The notes: generated from the sequence alone by a model not told the origin. 23,415 bases of DNA from SOKG01 sp964449845 (GCA_964449845.1 CAYVES010000022.1:1-23415); one strand, 5' to 3'. Positions 1 through 7,692 are shown, counted from the first letter of the stretch. Numbers and translations: made by a program.

Positions 1-197
1 GAAGAGCCCTGCAGCAATTGGAGGCACGCTTCCAACGTTGCCGGATGGGTAGTCGTGGGGTAGGGCTCATGCGAGACTATGTTTGGTTTTACCAGAATCA
101 CCTTACCTGCAACCTTGGCCTGGATATCAAACTGCTGGAAGACCATTCTGACGAATGCTTCCCTGTCTTCACCCTGTCGCAAATAAACGGCACCCAA
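1..197 (-). CDS. DUF362 domain protein, N-terminal fragment (runs off left edge)
   Basis: The reverse strand reads an open frame of 65 codons that continues beyond position 1. It contains VILVKPNIVS followed by PTTTHPATLEACLQLL, matching the N-terminal signature of DUF362 proteins (a KPN strand, then a TTHP turn and helix). DUF362 proteins often carry ferredoxin-like 4Fe-4S clusters further along, but that part is outside the window, so the role is unknown. There is no ATG near the expected N-terminus. I place the start at a TTG (195-197) preceded by a G-rich stretch (AGGGGG) 5-6 nt upstream, giving MGAVYLRQGEDREAF. An in-frame ATG lies 17 codons later, and an in-frame TAA lies upstream. The gene is on the same strand as the gamma-CA-like gene, 168 bp downstream of it, so it may be the tail of that gene group. 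The family call is fairly firm; the start is uncertain. Confidence 0.6.
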   Translation of the reverse strand, partial: MGAVYLRQGEDREAFVRMVFQQFDIQAKVAGKVILVKPNIVSHEPYPTTTHPATLEACLQLLQGS

Positions 198-365
198 AAG
201 AGCCCCCTAGCCGGTTTGCCTCAAATGCATCATTGGCTCTGAGCTTAGTTTATCACTTATGCTGGTTATCTGGAAACAAGGACATAATCAGTCAAGCGCC
301 GGTGGGCACCGCCGCCTTTTAATCTTGGAAAAGCAGGTTGGGGCGCTTGCTCGGTGTCCAGCGCC

Positions 366-875
366 TTATCTCCTCCATATCCCCTGCCTTTTGTACTCCT
401 CCACTAATCCGATATAGTAGGGCATGTAGAATTCCATCATCTCTATGTTGTGTTGCGTGAGTTCACCCCTTATTTTCCCAGGGACACCCGCGACAAAGGA
501 CCGAGGAGGAATATTCATATTCTCCAGGACCACTGCGTTGGCAGCAACGATACATAGATTCCCGACTTCAGCTTCAACCAGAACGGAAGCGCCGTTACCT
601 ATCAGTGTGTTGTGCCCTACATTCCCCTCAACCACACAATTGTGACCGATCATGGTATTGTCGCCGATAGTCACTAGCCCGTGCAACACGGTATTCTCCT
701 CGATATGGCAGTTACTCCCGACTCTTATCGGCGCCGCATCACCCCTGATTACGACGCCAGGCCAGATGCTGGTATTGTTGCCGATCTCCACGTCGCCAAT
801 GAGGTAGGCCGTGTCAGCGACAAGGGCTGACTCGGCTACCCTGGGCGTCTTTCCTCCGAAGCTTAAAACGATCAC
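366..875 (-). CDS. Gamma-carbonic-anhydrase-like left-handed beta-helix protein
   Basis: The 169-residue protein has hexapeptide-repeat (I/V-G-x-x) sequence along residues 25-115 and the family's RGD signature (R44-G45-D46), so it belongs to the gamma-CA/transferase left-handed beta-helix family. Canonical gamma-CAs bind Zn or Fe through three His. Here H65 (VLHG) and H78 (IGHN) are present, but the residue five after H78, normally the third His of a 'GH....HG' motif, is E83. The usual loop between the first and second His is also very short (13 residues from H65 to H78). Carbonic anhydrase activity is therefore doubtful, and a metal-binding or chaperone-like role is possible. The start is GTG (873-875) with GGAGGG 5 nt upstream. 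It lies 71 bp downstream of the PLP-enzyme gene on the same strand. Confidence 0.75.
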   Translation of the reverse strand: MIVLSFGGKTPRVAESALVADTAYLIGDVEIGNNTSIWPGVVIRGDAAPIRVGSNCHIEENTVLHGLVTIGDNTMIGHNCVVEGNVGHNTLIGNGASVLVEAEVGNLCIVAANAVVLENMNIPPRSFVAGVPGKIRGELTQHNIEMMEFYMPYYIGLVEEYKRQGIWRR

Positions 876-946
876 GTTTGCCCTCCTATGACCAGGTTTT
901 CATCACGGCTTGTTCCCCTTTTTGCGGTGCAGTTTGGGATTATCAT

Positions 947-2056
947 TTATCCCTCTTGGGGACGTCCGTCCGGAGGCTGTACATCTCCTTCAAAATAGCG
1001 ATGGAAGCACCGAGGGAGGCAGCGATAATCGACATTAGCTATGGCATCCGAGAAATCCCTGGAGTCATAGGTGTTCCAAAATAGAACTACCTTATCTCTC
1101 AAATACCCTTTTTCTGCGTCCCCCATAAGGCAAGCAAATGCCCTCTCTGTATAAACTTCGTCCAGCTCAATCCCCTCGCTCCTCTCTATGCGCTTCTTAG
1201 CTTCCATTCCTCTCTGAGTGAAGAGAGCATTCTTTCGCCCGTAAAAGCCATGTCTGATATCAATATCATTTGCAGGCAACTCAAGTTTGGGGAATGCCGG
1301 GTCCAGGGAGTGAAGAAGGCGGGCTGTCTTGTCAAAGAGTTCGGTCATTTTTCTTGGATTGGCAGTTTTCTCATCCACCGCCCGAACAGAGATCACTCGA
1401 CTCCCGAGGTTTGCAGCCTTGAGCCCAAGTATCAGCCCCACCGCCGTGCCCATGGAACTCAGGGCGACATAGATACAATCGGGTTCAGGTAATTTGTCGT
1501 TCGTGATTTGATCCTGGAGCTCGAATGCTGCATTGACATAACCGATCGTCCCGAGGGGGCAAGAGCGACTACCGCGGATGAACCTGGGGAAACTCCCAAA
1601 TCTCAGCTTATGCCGCAGAAGTTGGTAAGCAGTTCCCAGGATAAGTAACTGCATATTTCGCTGTTGGTGAAATTCTGCTCCACAATGATGGCTCATCAGA
1701 AGATTGCGGCGGACGCGGGGGCCATCAGTTTGGGGCATCATCATAGAGATACTCTTCAATCCCGCCTGTTGTGCATAGATGGCCGTAGACAGGGGGTGCT
1801 TGTACCCTGGACGGCCAACAGTCAAAACCTCCTTTGCCCCTGAGCGCAGGGCTTCACCCAGGATAAACTCCAACTTTCGTATCTTGTTCCCACCATAGAC
1901 CCTGCCAGTCAGGTCGTCCCGTTTCATGTAGAGATGGTGCATGCCTAAATCATCCTCTAATCCATCAAGCTTATGTGCTGGCGTTGGGAGTTCACACAGA
2001 GGCATGTAAGGGAGTTTGTGTCCTAGCAGTGGGTAATGCTGAAACAGCGGGATCAT
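947..2056 (-). CDS. PLP-dependent enzyme, ACC deaminase / D-cysteine desulfhydrase family
   Basis: The 369-residue protein is a fold-type II PLP enzyme of the tryptophan-synthase-beta superfamily. RDDLTG (46-51) and GGNKIRKLEF (55-64) match the ACC deaminase/D-cysteine desulfhydrase group, and K58 is the predicted Schiff-base lysine. Family members usually carry a G-x-Q-S-N-H motif about 28 residues later that contacts substrate and cofactor; here the region reads GYKHPLSTAIYA (84-95), so Ser-Asn is replaced by Tyr-Lys. The substrate is therefore unlikely to be predictable from ACC deaminase or D-cysteine desulfhydrase. The start codon overlaps the stop of the upstream GGR-family gene by 4 nt (ATGA at 2053-2056), implying translational coupling. 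The family call is good; the function is open. Confidence 0.75.
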   Translation of the reverse strand: MIPLFQHYPLLGHKLPYMPLCELPTPAHKLDGLEDDLGMHHLYMKRDDLTGRVYGGNKIRKLEFILGEALRSGAKEVLTVGRPGYKHPLSTAIYAQQAGLKSISMMMPQTDGPRVRRNLLMSHHCGAEFHQQRNMQLLILGTAYQLLRHKLRFGSFPRFIRGSRSCPLGTIGYVNAAFELQDQITNDKLPEPDCIYVALSSMGTAVGLILGLKAANLGSRVISVRAVDEKTANPRKMTELFDKTARLLHSLDPAFPKLELPANDIDIRHGFYGRKNALFTQRGMEAKKRIERSEGIELDEVYTERAFACLMGDAEKGYLRDKVVLFWNTYDSRDFSDAIANVDYRCLPRCFHRYFEGDVQPPDGRPQEG

Positions 2057-3198
2057 CCTTGATTCTTCCTTTTCGTGCTGAATGAGCCCATATTGGCCTC
2101 CGACATTATGTTTGGTAAACTGGCGACGACTCTATCCCTCAAGCCCCTGTAGGTTTGCTCGCTGGCCACCACACCGGTCATAATGCGGGCAAAGGTCTCG
2201 CTCCGTGAGAGCAGCATCACACCAAGCTCCTGCATGTCCGGATTGTAGATGAATTCAAAGAGGCCGCACGCTGCGACGAAATCCGGATAATACGCCTCTC
2301 TCCACAGAAGATCGAACTTGGCTGGGTCCCAGTCTACGATGGCGTCGGCGGCAAGGTCGGCTCCCCAAATCGCATAACGTATACCTTCCCCCAGTATCGG
2401 GTCCACGTGTCCAGCGGCATCACCTATAAGAATCCAGTCCTTCCCCGAACATGGGGTTTCATAGAACTTGGGATCCCTTGTGCCGGGCATCATCGCTCCA
2501 AAGGGGGAGAGCTTCTCTATATTTGGGCAATACTGTTCAATGAACTCATTCAGGTAGCTCGTCAGGTTCCTGGCGTGTCTTGTATCCGTCCCAACTCCGA
2601 TGCTTGAATGCGTTTCGCGAGGGAATATCCAGGCATAGCCATTGCAATCTTTGAGGAATCTTATGACGCTGTAATCCCTCTCCGCACCTCTTGCGAAGTA
2701 GCCGATGCAGGCAACCAGGTTCTCTCTCGGTATTGGGCCGACGATCGCCCTGCGCACCACGCTATGCGCTCCATCAGCTCCTATTACCAGCCTGGAACGG
2801 TATTGTCCCTTCTCTGTCCGGATAAGCCAACGATCTGCTCTTTTTTCTATGCCGGTGACCCTTTCCTCAATTAGCTTGGCACCGCTGTCCACAGCCTTTT
2901 GCAGTAGGTATTTGTCCAGGTGCTCTCTCGATACATTCATTATCCTTAGCCCAGAAACCATAGCCTCTTTACCTTCCGGGGATGCGAACAGCATCTTGTC
3001 AACGAATCTATACGAAGAGGGAACACCTTTCAGCAGCGGGAACCTCTCCAGGGTGAAAGGGGTAACGCCCCCGCCACAGGGTTTCTCTCGTGGATGTGAA
3101 TCATCGTAGATAGTGGCGTAGATTCCGTTCTGGGCCAAACGGTAGCCAAGGTATGCCCCAGCTGGTCCACCACCGACGATAGCGATATCCTCAACCAT
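2053..3198 (-). CDS. Geranylgeranyl reductase family FAD-dependent oxidoreductase
   Basis: The 381-residue flavoprotein has an N-terminal Rossmann GGGPAGA motif (9-15), the family's PCGGG segment (C41), an IGADGAHS motif (139-146), the YAWIFP motif (188-193, matching the family's Y-x-W-x-F-P), and a second FAD motif LIGDAAGHVDP (257-267). These are diagnostic of the geranylgeranyl reductase family. Relatives saturate isoprenoid chains of archaeal lipids, chlorophyll side chains or menaquinone, or reduce other alkenes. Which applies here cannot be told from sequence. A strong SD (GGGGAGGG) lies just before the ATG and overlaps the TAG of the upstream nitroreductase-like gene (9-bp gap). The 4-nt overlap with the PLP-enzyme gene places these in one operon. 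Confidence 0.85.
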   Translation of the reverse strand: MVEDIAIVGGGPAGAYLGYRLAQNGIYATIYDDSHPREKPCGGGVTPFTLERFPLLKGVPSSYRFVDKMLFASPEGKEAMVSGLRIMNVSREHLDKYLLQKAVDSGAKLIEERVTGIEKRADRWLIRTEKGQYRSRLVIGADGAHSVVRRAIVGPIPRENLVACIGYFARGAERDYSVIRFLKDCNGYAWIFPRETHSSIGVGTDTRHARNLTSYLNEFIEQYCPNIEKLSPFGAMMPGTRDPKFYETPCSGKDWILIGDAAGHVDPILGEGIRYAIWGADLAADAIVDWDPAKFDLLWREAYYPDFVAACGLFEFIYNPDMQELGVMLLSRSETFARIMTGVVASEQTYRGLRDRVVASLPNIMSEANMGSFSTKRKNQG

Positions 3199-3207
3199 TT
3201 CCCTCCC

Positions 3208-4008
3208 CTATCCACCACTCTCAACTGTGAACCTGGCCACCCTGGGGGCTTCCAGAAACTCCCACCTGCCCTGCATGCCACAGTCCAGTGCTGCTACCTC
3301 AATGTGCAGCATGGCGATTCCGCAATCCAGACGCTTGGATATGCCGAAGGTAAACCTGGGATTATCCACCGAAACAGTAATAGTATGTGGTTCGACATAG
3401 AAGCGCCAGGGCTGCCTGTTGATAGCTGAAGGAGCGAACCTTGCCGCTTCCAGAGCGGATTTCATCCAATGAGGCAGCTCGGTCTCATCCAGTCCGGTAA
3501 CCAGCTCCGCCAGGGGCTTACGCCGGTGGGCCCGGGCAAAGCCCATCATCGTTCTTTCTTCCAGTGAGAAATCTTCTACGGCGTGACCAACGGGAGTCAC
3601 CGCTAAGACCCTTTCGTTTTCGCCAGCGCCGACAATGGATGCGGCCACTTTCGGACGGAAAAAGCCGCCCACCCAGCAGGTGGCCAGGCCCATAGCTGTC
3701 GCCTCCAGGATAATGCCTTCTCCCAAATAGCCAACCTTCTCCTGAACGTAAGGATCATCCATATCGCCAATAAAGGCGATAAGGGCAGGCGCGCCCTTGA
3801 CCTTACCGTAAGGGCCGATAGCACCCTTAAGAATCCTGTCGGGGGATTGTGTTACCAGCTCTGCGCGAGCTTGCGGGAAAGGTCTGAATTCTTTGCAGAT
3901 GGTCTGCAGTTGGGCCAATTGCCCTGGCTCCAGCTCGGTGGAGTCAAACCTGCGCCGGGACGTCCTTGGAGGAATCGCAGCATGCCATCTTGAAAACGGG
4001 ATATCCAC
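3208..4008 (-). CDS. Nitroreductase-like flavoprotein (TM1586-type)
   Basis: The 266-residue protein resembles the putative TM nitroreductase family (the PF14512 type). It opens with an IPPRTSRRRFDSTEL segment (12-26) like the family's FMN-binding RRSxRxF stretch, has EATAMGLATCWVGGFF near the middle, and has a second half-domain starting SALEAARFAPSAINRQPWRF that repeats the NTR helix-strand pattern. Such proteins bind FMN and reduce diverse substrates with NAD(P)H; no specific substrate can be named. The start is GTG directly after an in-frame TAG, so no upstream extension is possible. A GGAGAGG sits about 11 nt before it, a weak spacing. It ends 9 bp before the GGR-family flavoprotein, so two flavin reductases are probably made together. 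Confidence 0.75.
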   Translation of the reverse strand: MDIPFSRWHAAIPPRTSRRRFDSTELEPGQLAQLQTICKEFRPFPQARAELVTQSPDRILKGAIGPYGKVKGAPALIAFIGDMDDPYVQEKVGYLGEGIILEATAMGLATCWVGGFFRPKVAASIVGAGENERVLAVTPVGHAVEDFSLEERTMMGFARAHRRKPLAELVTGLDETELPHWMKSALEAARFAPSAINRQPWRFYVEPHTITVSVDNPRFTFGISKRLDCGIAMLHIEVAALDCGMQGRWEFLEAPRVARFTVESGG

Positions 4009-4471
4009 CTATGATGCCCCTCTCCTGTGGAGCATGATGCCACTTTTTGAGCAAAACTGCAACAGAAGAGAGTGGGGCGCAGAGCCTCTTTCCGCTGGCT
4101 AAGCGGTCAGCTAAGGGTATTTGTACTGCTGCTCTCTGCCATAGAGGCAAGTATGATGATCCGAGGTACTGGAACTGCTGGGCATACTGGAGCTCGCAAC
4201 CTAAGGCCCTGCTGTAGGCGTGTCTGCCCGCCAACGAATTAGGAAAACTGATATGGCAAATGGCGTTCGTGGTGAGCTTGTCGAACCATGAACGCCCTTC
4301 GACAGGCTCAGGGCGAACGGATTAGACTCTATTTTCAGGACAAAAGCGGAATCAGAAGCTGTTTACCAGCAGGGTCTAGTCTCGCGGCTCATGTCGATTC
4401 TACGAGCCCCAGCACCCTCAGAAACGTGGTAAACGCGGCAATACTGAAGAACTCTTATTTGCTCTCCTGCC
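4009..4471. other. Intergenic gap between AOR and nitroreductase genes
   Basis: This 463-bp gap splits the minus-strand gene group. Short open frames exist on both strands but resemble no protein I recognise and lack good SD sites. The only clear structure is the REP-like inverted repeat at 4264-4319. A promoter for the nitroreductase/GGR/PLP genes should lie here. A weak candidate, TTGCAG-17-CATCAT read on the minus strand shortly before the GTG, is not convincing. Confidence 0.5.
4264..4319. repeat. REP-like imperfect inverted repeat
   Basis: Two 22-nt arms (4264-4285 and 4298-4319) form an imperfect hairpin around a 12-nt spacer: CGTTCGTGGTGAGCTTGTCG... pairs with ...TTCGACAGGCTCAGGGCGAA. 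The arms mismatch at four positions. The wording (TTCGACAGGCTCAGGGCGAACG) is recognisable as a dispersed intergenic repeat seen in many bacterial genomes, which is established knowledge recalled from memory. It is probably a non-autonomous mobilised repeat. Confidence 0.7.
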
Positions 4472-6418
4472 TTAGCCGACTATGAGACCCCGTCGCTCCA
4501 AATCTTCTACCATATCTTTCAGCCCGAGTTCCTCAAGCTTAGCCCGTGTCTGCAGGCCTGTTGCCACATCACATCCCCTGAGGCTGTAGTACTCATCCTT
4601 CATATCTTCGAATTTCTCTCTGTCGAGCACTGCGCCCTTTTTGCTCACCACCTCGTCACCCTTCCCCGGTGACAGCAATTCAGGATTGTGCAAATCAAAC
4701 TTCAGGGGCTTGGTATAGTTGTACTCGGAAATCCTATCGTTCTCTCTCCCTCGGTGGCCTTCCCTGGCAAGTATCGCCCTCTGGACATTGAATATCCGCT
4801 CGCCTATCCTGTAAAGGCCGTCCTCATCTATCTCGTTTCCGGTAACCGCGGAAAGGACCTTGCTTTCGACAGTAGGGTCACCGACATGGTCATTGGTTTG
4901 TCTGGAAAACATAATGGGGAATAAGTAGCTGCAAAGGATCAGGCTGTCTTTGGCGCATTCGCGGTCCTGGATCATTTTCGCTGCCAGGGCTTTGCCTTCA
5001 TAGGTTGTGAAGTCCACCGCTGCCTCACTGCCCAACAATCTCTTGCCGATGGCGCGGAATACATCGTTGGAAACGAACGCACCCTCTTGTTTGTAGACCC
5101 ACATCAGCCAAAGATTCAGGGAAGCCAGCTCATTTAGCTGGCCCATGGGCTGCCTCGGTTCCGTGGCGTACAGCAGCCCGGTACTGATATACATCCTGGG
5201 ACCATCTATCAGGGCGAAGTGGCCGCTGTCGGTAATGTAGTCGGTGAGCAGTTCTCTTGCCCCCTGCCCCACCGCATCGGCAGCCCTTATGGTTCCCTGA
5301 GCAAGGACGTCTCCAATGCCTTCCCTGAGCGCGATCTTCCTCACCAGGGTCTCTATGAACTCAAGGCTCCCTTGCTTTGAAAGAGGGATGCCGGTGTTTT
5401 CATCGGTCAAGATGCCCGCCTGGTGGCATTTTGAGAGCCACTGCATCATTACGTCGATCTGGTGGGTATCAACCCCGAATTCGTTGCAAATCATATTTGC
5501 GAAGAATGGAACCTCGTTCCATTCCCCGTAGTACCTGCGGGCGCGCAGTATGTAGAAGGTAGCCGAGCCACACATGTATTTGCCGACCTTGCCGTTTGAT
5601 GCCCTGTAGGTCCCTCTGAAACAGAACCCGCCCGTGCAACCGTAGCAATAGTCTTTCTTCAACTTCATACCCTGGTCTGTTCCGGGCGTAATCCCCATAC
5701 TGAGCCCTGTCCTCAATTCGCGCGCATAATTGGCCAGCTCCCGGTACCTTTGGGGGTTGGCCGCCTTTACCTTGCCGCTGCCCCTCACCGCGATGGCCTT
5801 CAGTTTCTTGGAACCCATGACAGCTCCAAGGCCGCTGGAGCCGCTGGCATCTTTGTCAGCGAGGACAGAGGCAAAAGCAACCATATTCTCACCGGCGGGA
5901 CCAATGGCTACCACATTTACTGAACTCCCTAGCTGTTCTTTCAGCATATCCCTGGTCTCTACCGTGCTTTTCCCCCAGAGGGTGGAAGCATCCCTGATCT
6001 CAACAGTTTCGTCCTGTATGAGAATATAGACCGGGTTCTCGGATTTGCCTTGAATCACCAGCGCATCGTAGCCAGCGAGTTTGAGCTGGGCACCCCAGTT
6101 CCCTCCTAGATTGCTGTAGTTGAAGTACTCAGGGGTAGTGAGGGAAGATTTGCCGCAGATCTGCCATCTGGATCCGCTCACCCCCTTAAACCCTGCCAGC
6201 GGCCCAGTAGCAAATATCAGCCGGTTTTCGGGATCGAAGGCCTTGACCTCTGGCGGTACCTCGTCCCAGTAAATCTTGGCGGCAATACCTCTCCCCCCGA
6301 GAAACCTGTCGGCATAATCCATGGTCGGCATACGGGTTACGCCTCCCGAAGACAGGTCAACCCTGAGGATTTCTCCCGCATATCCGTATTGGCCTGTCAC
6401 TTTGAGACCTCTTGACAC
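4472..6418 (-). CDS. Aldehyde:ferredoxin oxidoreductase family protein (tungstopterin enzyme)
   Basis: The 648-residue protein spans the full AOR family length. It begins GQYGYAGEILRVDLSSG, typical of AOR N-termini, continues with GGRGIAAKIYWDEVPP (41-56), TGPLAG (71-76) and SGSRWQ, and has the DKDASGSSGLGAVMGSKKLK segment. 4Fe-4S ligands are C258, C261 and C266, plus C496 in D491-SLIL-C496, which matches the family's D...C spacing. The first three are spaced CX2CX4C rather than the usual CX2CX3C. AORs bind tungsten-bispterin and oxidise aldehydes to acids with ferredoxin, or run in reverse; the substrate is not inferable. It starts with GTG overlapping the ECH stop by 1 nt (TAGTG), with AAAGGA upstream. 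A second in-frame GTG six codons in is a weaker alternative. The protein is cytoplasmic and oxygen-sensitive, supporting an anaerobic host. Confidence 0.9.
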   Translation of the reverse strand: MSRGLKVTGQYGYAGEILRVDLSSGGVTRMPTMDYADRFLGGRGIAAKIYWDEVPPEVKAFDPENRLIFATGPLAGFKGVSGSRWQICGKSSLTTPEYFNYSNLGGNWGAQLKLAGYDALVIQGKSENPVYILIQDETVEIRDASTLWGKSTVETRDMLKEQLGSSVNVVAIGPAGENMVAFASVLADKDASGSSGLGAVMGSKKLKAIAVRGSGKVKAANPQRYRELANYARELRTGLSMGITPGTDQGMKLKKDYCYGCTGGFCFRGTYRASNGKVGKYMCGSATFYILRARRYYGEWNEVPFFANMICNEFGVDTHQIDVMMQWLSKCHQAGILTDENTGIPLSKQGSLEFIETLVRKIALREGIGDVLAQGTIRAADAVGQGARELLTDYITDSGHFALIDGPRMYISTGLLYATEPRQPMGQLNELASLNLWLMWVYKQEGAFVSNDVFRAIGKRLLGSEAAVDFTTYEGKALAAKMIQDRECAKDSLILCSYLFPIMFSRQTNDHVGDPTVESKVLSAVTGNEIDEDGLYRIGERIFNVQRAILAREGHRGRENDRISEYNYTKPLKFDLHNPELLSPGKGDEVVSKKGAVLDREKFEDMKDEYYSLRGCDVATGLQTRAKLEELGLKDMVEDLERRGLIVG

Positions 6419-7236
6419 TACCGTCCTTTGAATATCGGCTCTCTTTTCTCCCAGATGGAGCTTATCCCCTCTTTGAAATCCTCGGTAGCAAAGAGGATGT
6501 TCATGATATAGACTTCATAGTCCATGTGCGCTGCCAAGTCATGTGCTTGAAGCCCCTTGTACATGGCAGCCTTCGTCATCGCTACCGCCAGTGGCGCGTT
6601 CCTGGCGATCTTGGTCGCCATGTCCTTGGCGGCTGACATCAGATTCTCATGGGAAACCACCTTATTTATGAGGCCAATCCTCTCTGCCTCACGTCCATCG
6701 AACGGGTCGCAGATCAGCGCTAACTCCAGGGCTTTGGTTATTCCGACAGCGCGCGGCAGAAAATAGGTGCCCCCGCCATCAGGGATGAGCCCCCGTTTCG
6801 CCTGAGGCATGCTGAACTCAGCATTCTCCGAGGCAACCCTCAAATCGCAAGCTAAAGCCAGAACGAAGGCACCACCCATCACAATACCGTTTATTGCGGC
6901 GATCACCGGCTTGGGTATATTCCGGATTTTGAGCACGACTGTCAGAAAGCTCCTCTCGCCATGAGTGATCGCGCGCCCCCTGACCGTACTCGCCATCGAC
7001 GGCAGCTCCTCATCACCCAGCGTTGCCGCCCAGTTGAGATCAATTCCGGTGGAGAAAGCCCTGCCCGTACCGGTGAGGATGATTGCCCTGACTTCCTTGT
7101 CCCTGGCTGCCTCGTCAAACGCCATATCGATCTCAGCCGTCATCTCCATGTTAAAGGCATTGAGCTTCTCAGGACGATTGAGGGTTATTATTGCCACCCG
7201 GTCTTCCTTCTCAATCAGAACCATGTTATAAGGCAT
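6418..7236 (-). CDS. Enoyl-CoA hydratase/isomerase (crotonase) family protein
   Basis: The 272-residue protein has the crotonase pattern: NRPEKLNAF (20-28), the first oxyanion-hole motif FSTGIDL (61-67), the second NGIVMGGAFVLALACDLRVA (116-135), and GLIPDGGGTYFLPR (149-162). The two catalytic Glu of classical enoyl-CoA hydratase are absent (V125 and Q145 occupy roughly those places). An Asp, D153, is present where PaaG- and dienoyl-CoA-isomerase-like members carry their catalytic Asp. Isomerisation is therefore more likely than simple hydration; the substrate is unknown. The ATG has GGAGG 6 nt upstream (7243-7247). It is the first gene of the minus-strand group and is translationally coupled to the AOR gene by a 1-nt overlap. 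Confidence 0.85.
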   Translation of the reverse strand: MPYNMVLIEKEDRVAIITLNRPEKLNAFNMEMTAEIDMAFDEAARDKEVRAIILTGTGRAFSTGIDLNWAATLGDEELPSMASTVRGRAITHGERSFLTVVLKIRNIPKPVIAAINGIVMGGAFVLALACDLRVASENAEFSMPQAKRGLIPDGGGTYFLPRAVGITKALELALICDPFDGREAERIGLINKVVSHENLMSAAKDMATKIARNAPLAVAMTKAAMYKGLQAHDLAAHMDYEVYIMNILFATEDFKEGISSIWEKREPIFKGR

Positions 7237-7277
7237 TTTCTACCTCCTTTTCGTTCCTTGGGGCAAATCACGACATC

Positions 7278-7306
7278 ATTGTACACCAGGCAGCGTTGTT
7301 ATTGAA
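7278..7306 (-). promoter_or_regulatory. Candidate promoter of the ECH-AOR operon
   Basis: On the minus strand TTCAAT (7301-7306) and TACAAT (7278-7283) are separated by 17 bp, and the -10 ends about 40 bp before the ECH ATG. The -10 is close to consensus; the -35 is weak. Confidence 0.4.
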
Positions 7307-7356
7307 GCTATGTCATCGTTGGCTAGCGGGTCATTTTGAAAATACCAAAATGTCTC

Positions 7357-7381
7357 TTCTACGGCTTGACAAGCCGTAGAA
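7357..7381. promoter_or_regulatory. Perfect palindrome, candidate antitoxin operator
   Basis: Two 12-nt arms, TTCTACGGCTTG and CAAGCCGTAGAA, flank a single A at 7369. The right half of the centre overlaps the -35 hexamer TTGACA of the toxin-antitoxin promoter. RHH-type antitoxins commonly repress their own operon by binding such palindromes, so this is the likely operator. The palindrome is seen directly; its function is inferred. Confidence 0.65.
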
Positions 7382-7395
7382 AAAGGTAGTATAAT
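7366..7395 (+). promoter_or_regulatory. Near-consensus sigma-70-type promoter of the toxin-antitoxin operon
   Basis: TTGACA (7366-7371) and TATAAT (7390-7395) both match the sigma-70 consensus perfectly and are separated by 18 bp. The first ATG is 45 bp beyond the -10 box. Such a strong promoter overlapped by a palindrome fits autorepression. Confidence 0.8.
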
Positions 7396-7439
7396 CTGGT
7401 AAGAACAAATCACCCTAAGTTTCGATAAGGAGAGTAGTT

Positions 7440-7685
7440 ATGACCACCCGAGTGGAGAAACTAACTATCAGTTTACCACGAGACCTAATTCTATTTACTA
7501 CCAAGGTCGCAAGCGAAATGCAGGTGAGTCGCAGCAAGGTAGTTTCCTCATGCCTGCGGGAGTTTGCCGATAGACGCTTGCGCGAACAAATGGAAGAGGG
7601 TTACAAGGCGATGGCAGAGGAACACCGGCAGTTCGCTAATCTAGCTGCAAACTTAGCGCCCGAAGTTCTGCCTGAATGGGAATAG
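7440..7685 (+). CDS. RHH/MazE-type antitoxin
   Basis: The 81-residue protein begins TTRVEKLTISLPRDLILFTT, a ribbon-helix-helix DNA-binding pattern (strand KLTISLP, then helices to about residue 45, with VSRSKVVSSCLREF as the second helix). The C-terminal half (46-81) is acidic and helical (REQMEEGYKAMAEEHRQF) and is the expected toxin-neutralising tail, ending ...VLPEWE. It is followed 7 bp later by a MazF-family gene, the normal antitoxin-first order. An AAGGAGA lies 6 nt before the ATG. It probably binds the palindrome at 7357-7381 to repress the operon. CopG/ParD-like naming is an alternative; the role as antitoxin is well supported by context. Confidence 0.85.
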   Translation: MTTRVEKLTISLPRDLILFTTKVASEMQVSRSKVVSSCLREFADRRLREQMEEGYKAMAEEHRQFANLAANLAPEVLPEWE

Positions 7686-7692
7686 CATCATT

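Noticed and set aside
18..242. 74-codon plus-strand frame at the left edge
   Set aside because: It is antisense to the DUF362 fragment, whose motifs are clear on the minus strand.
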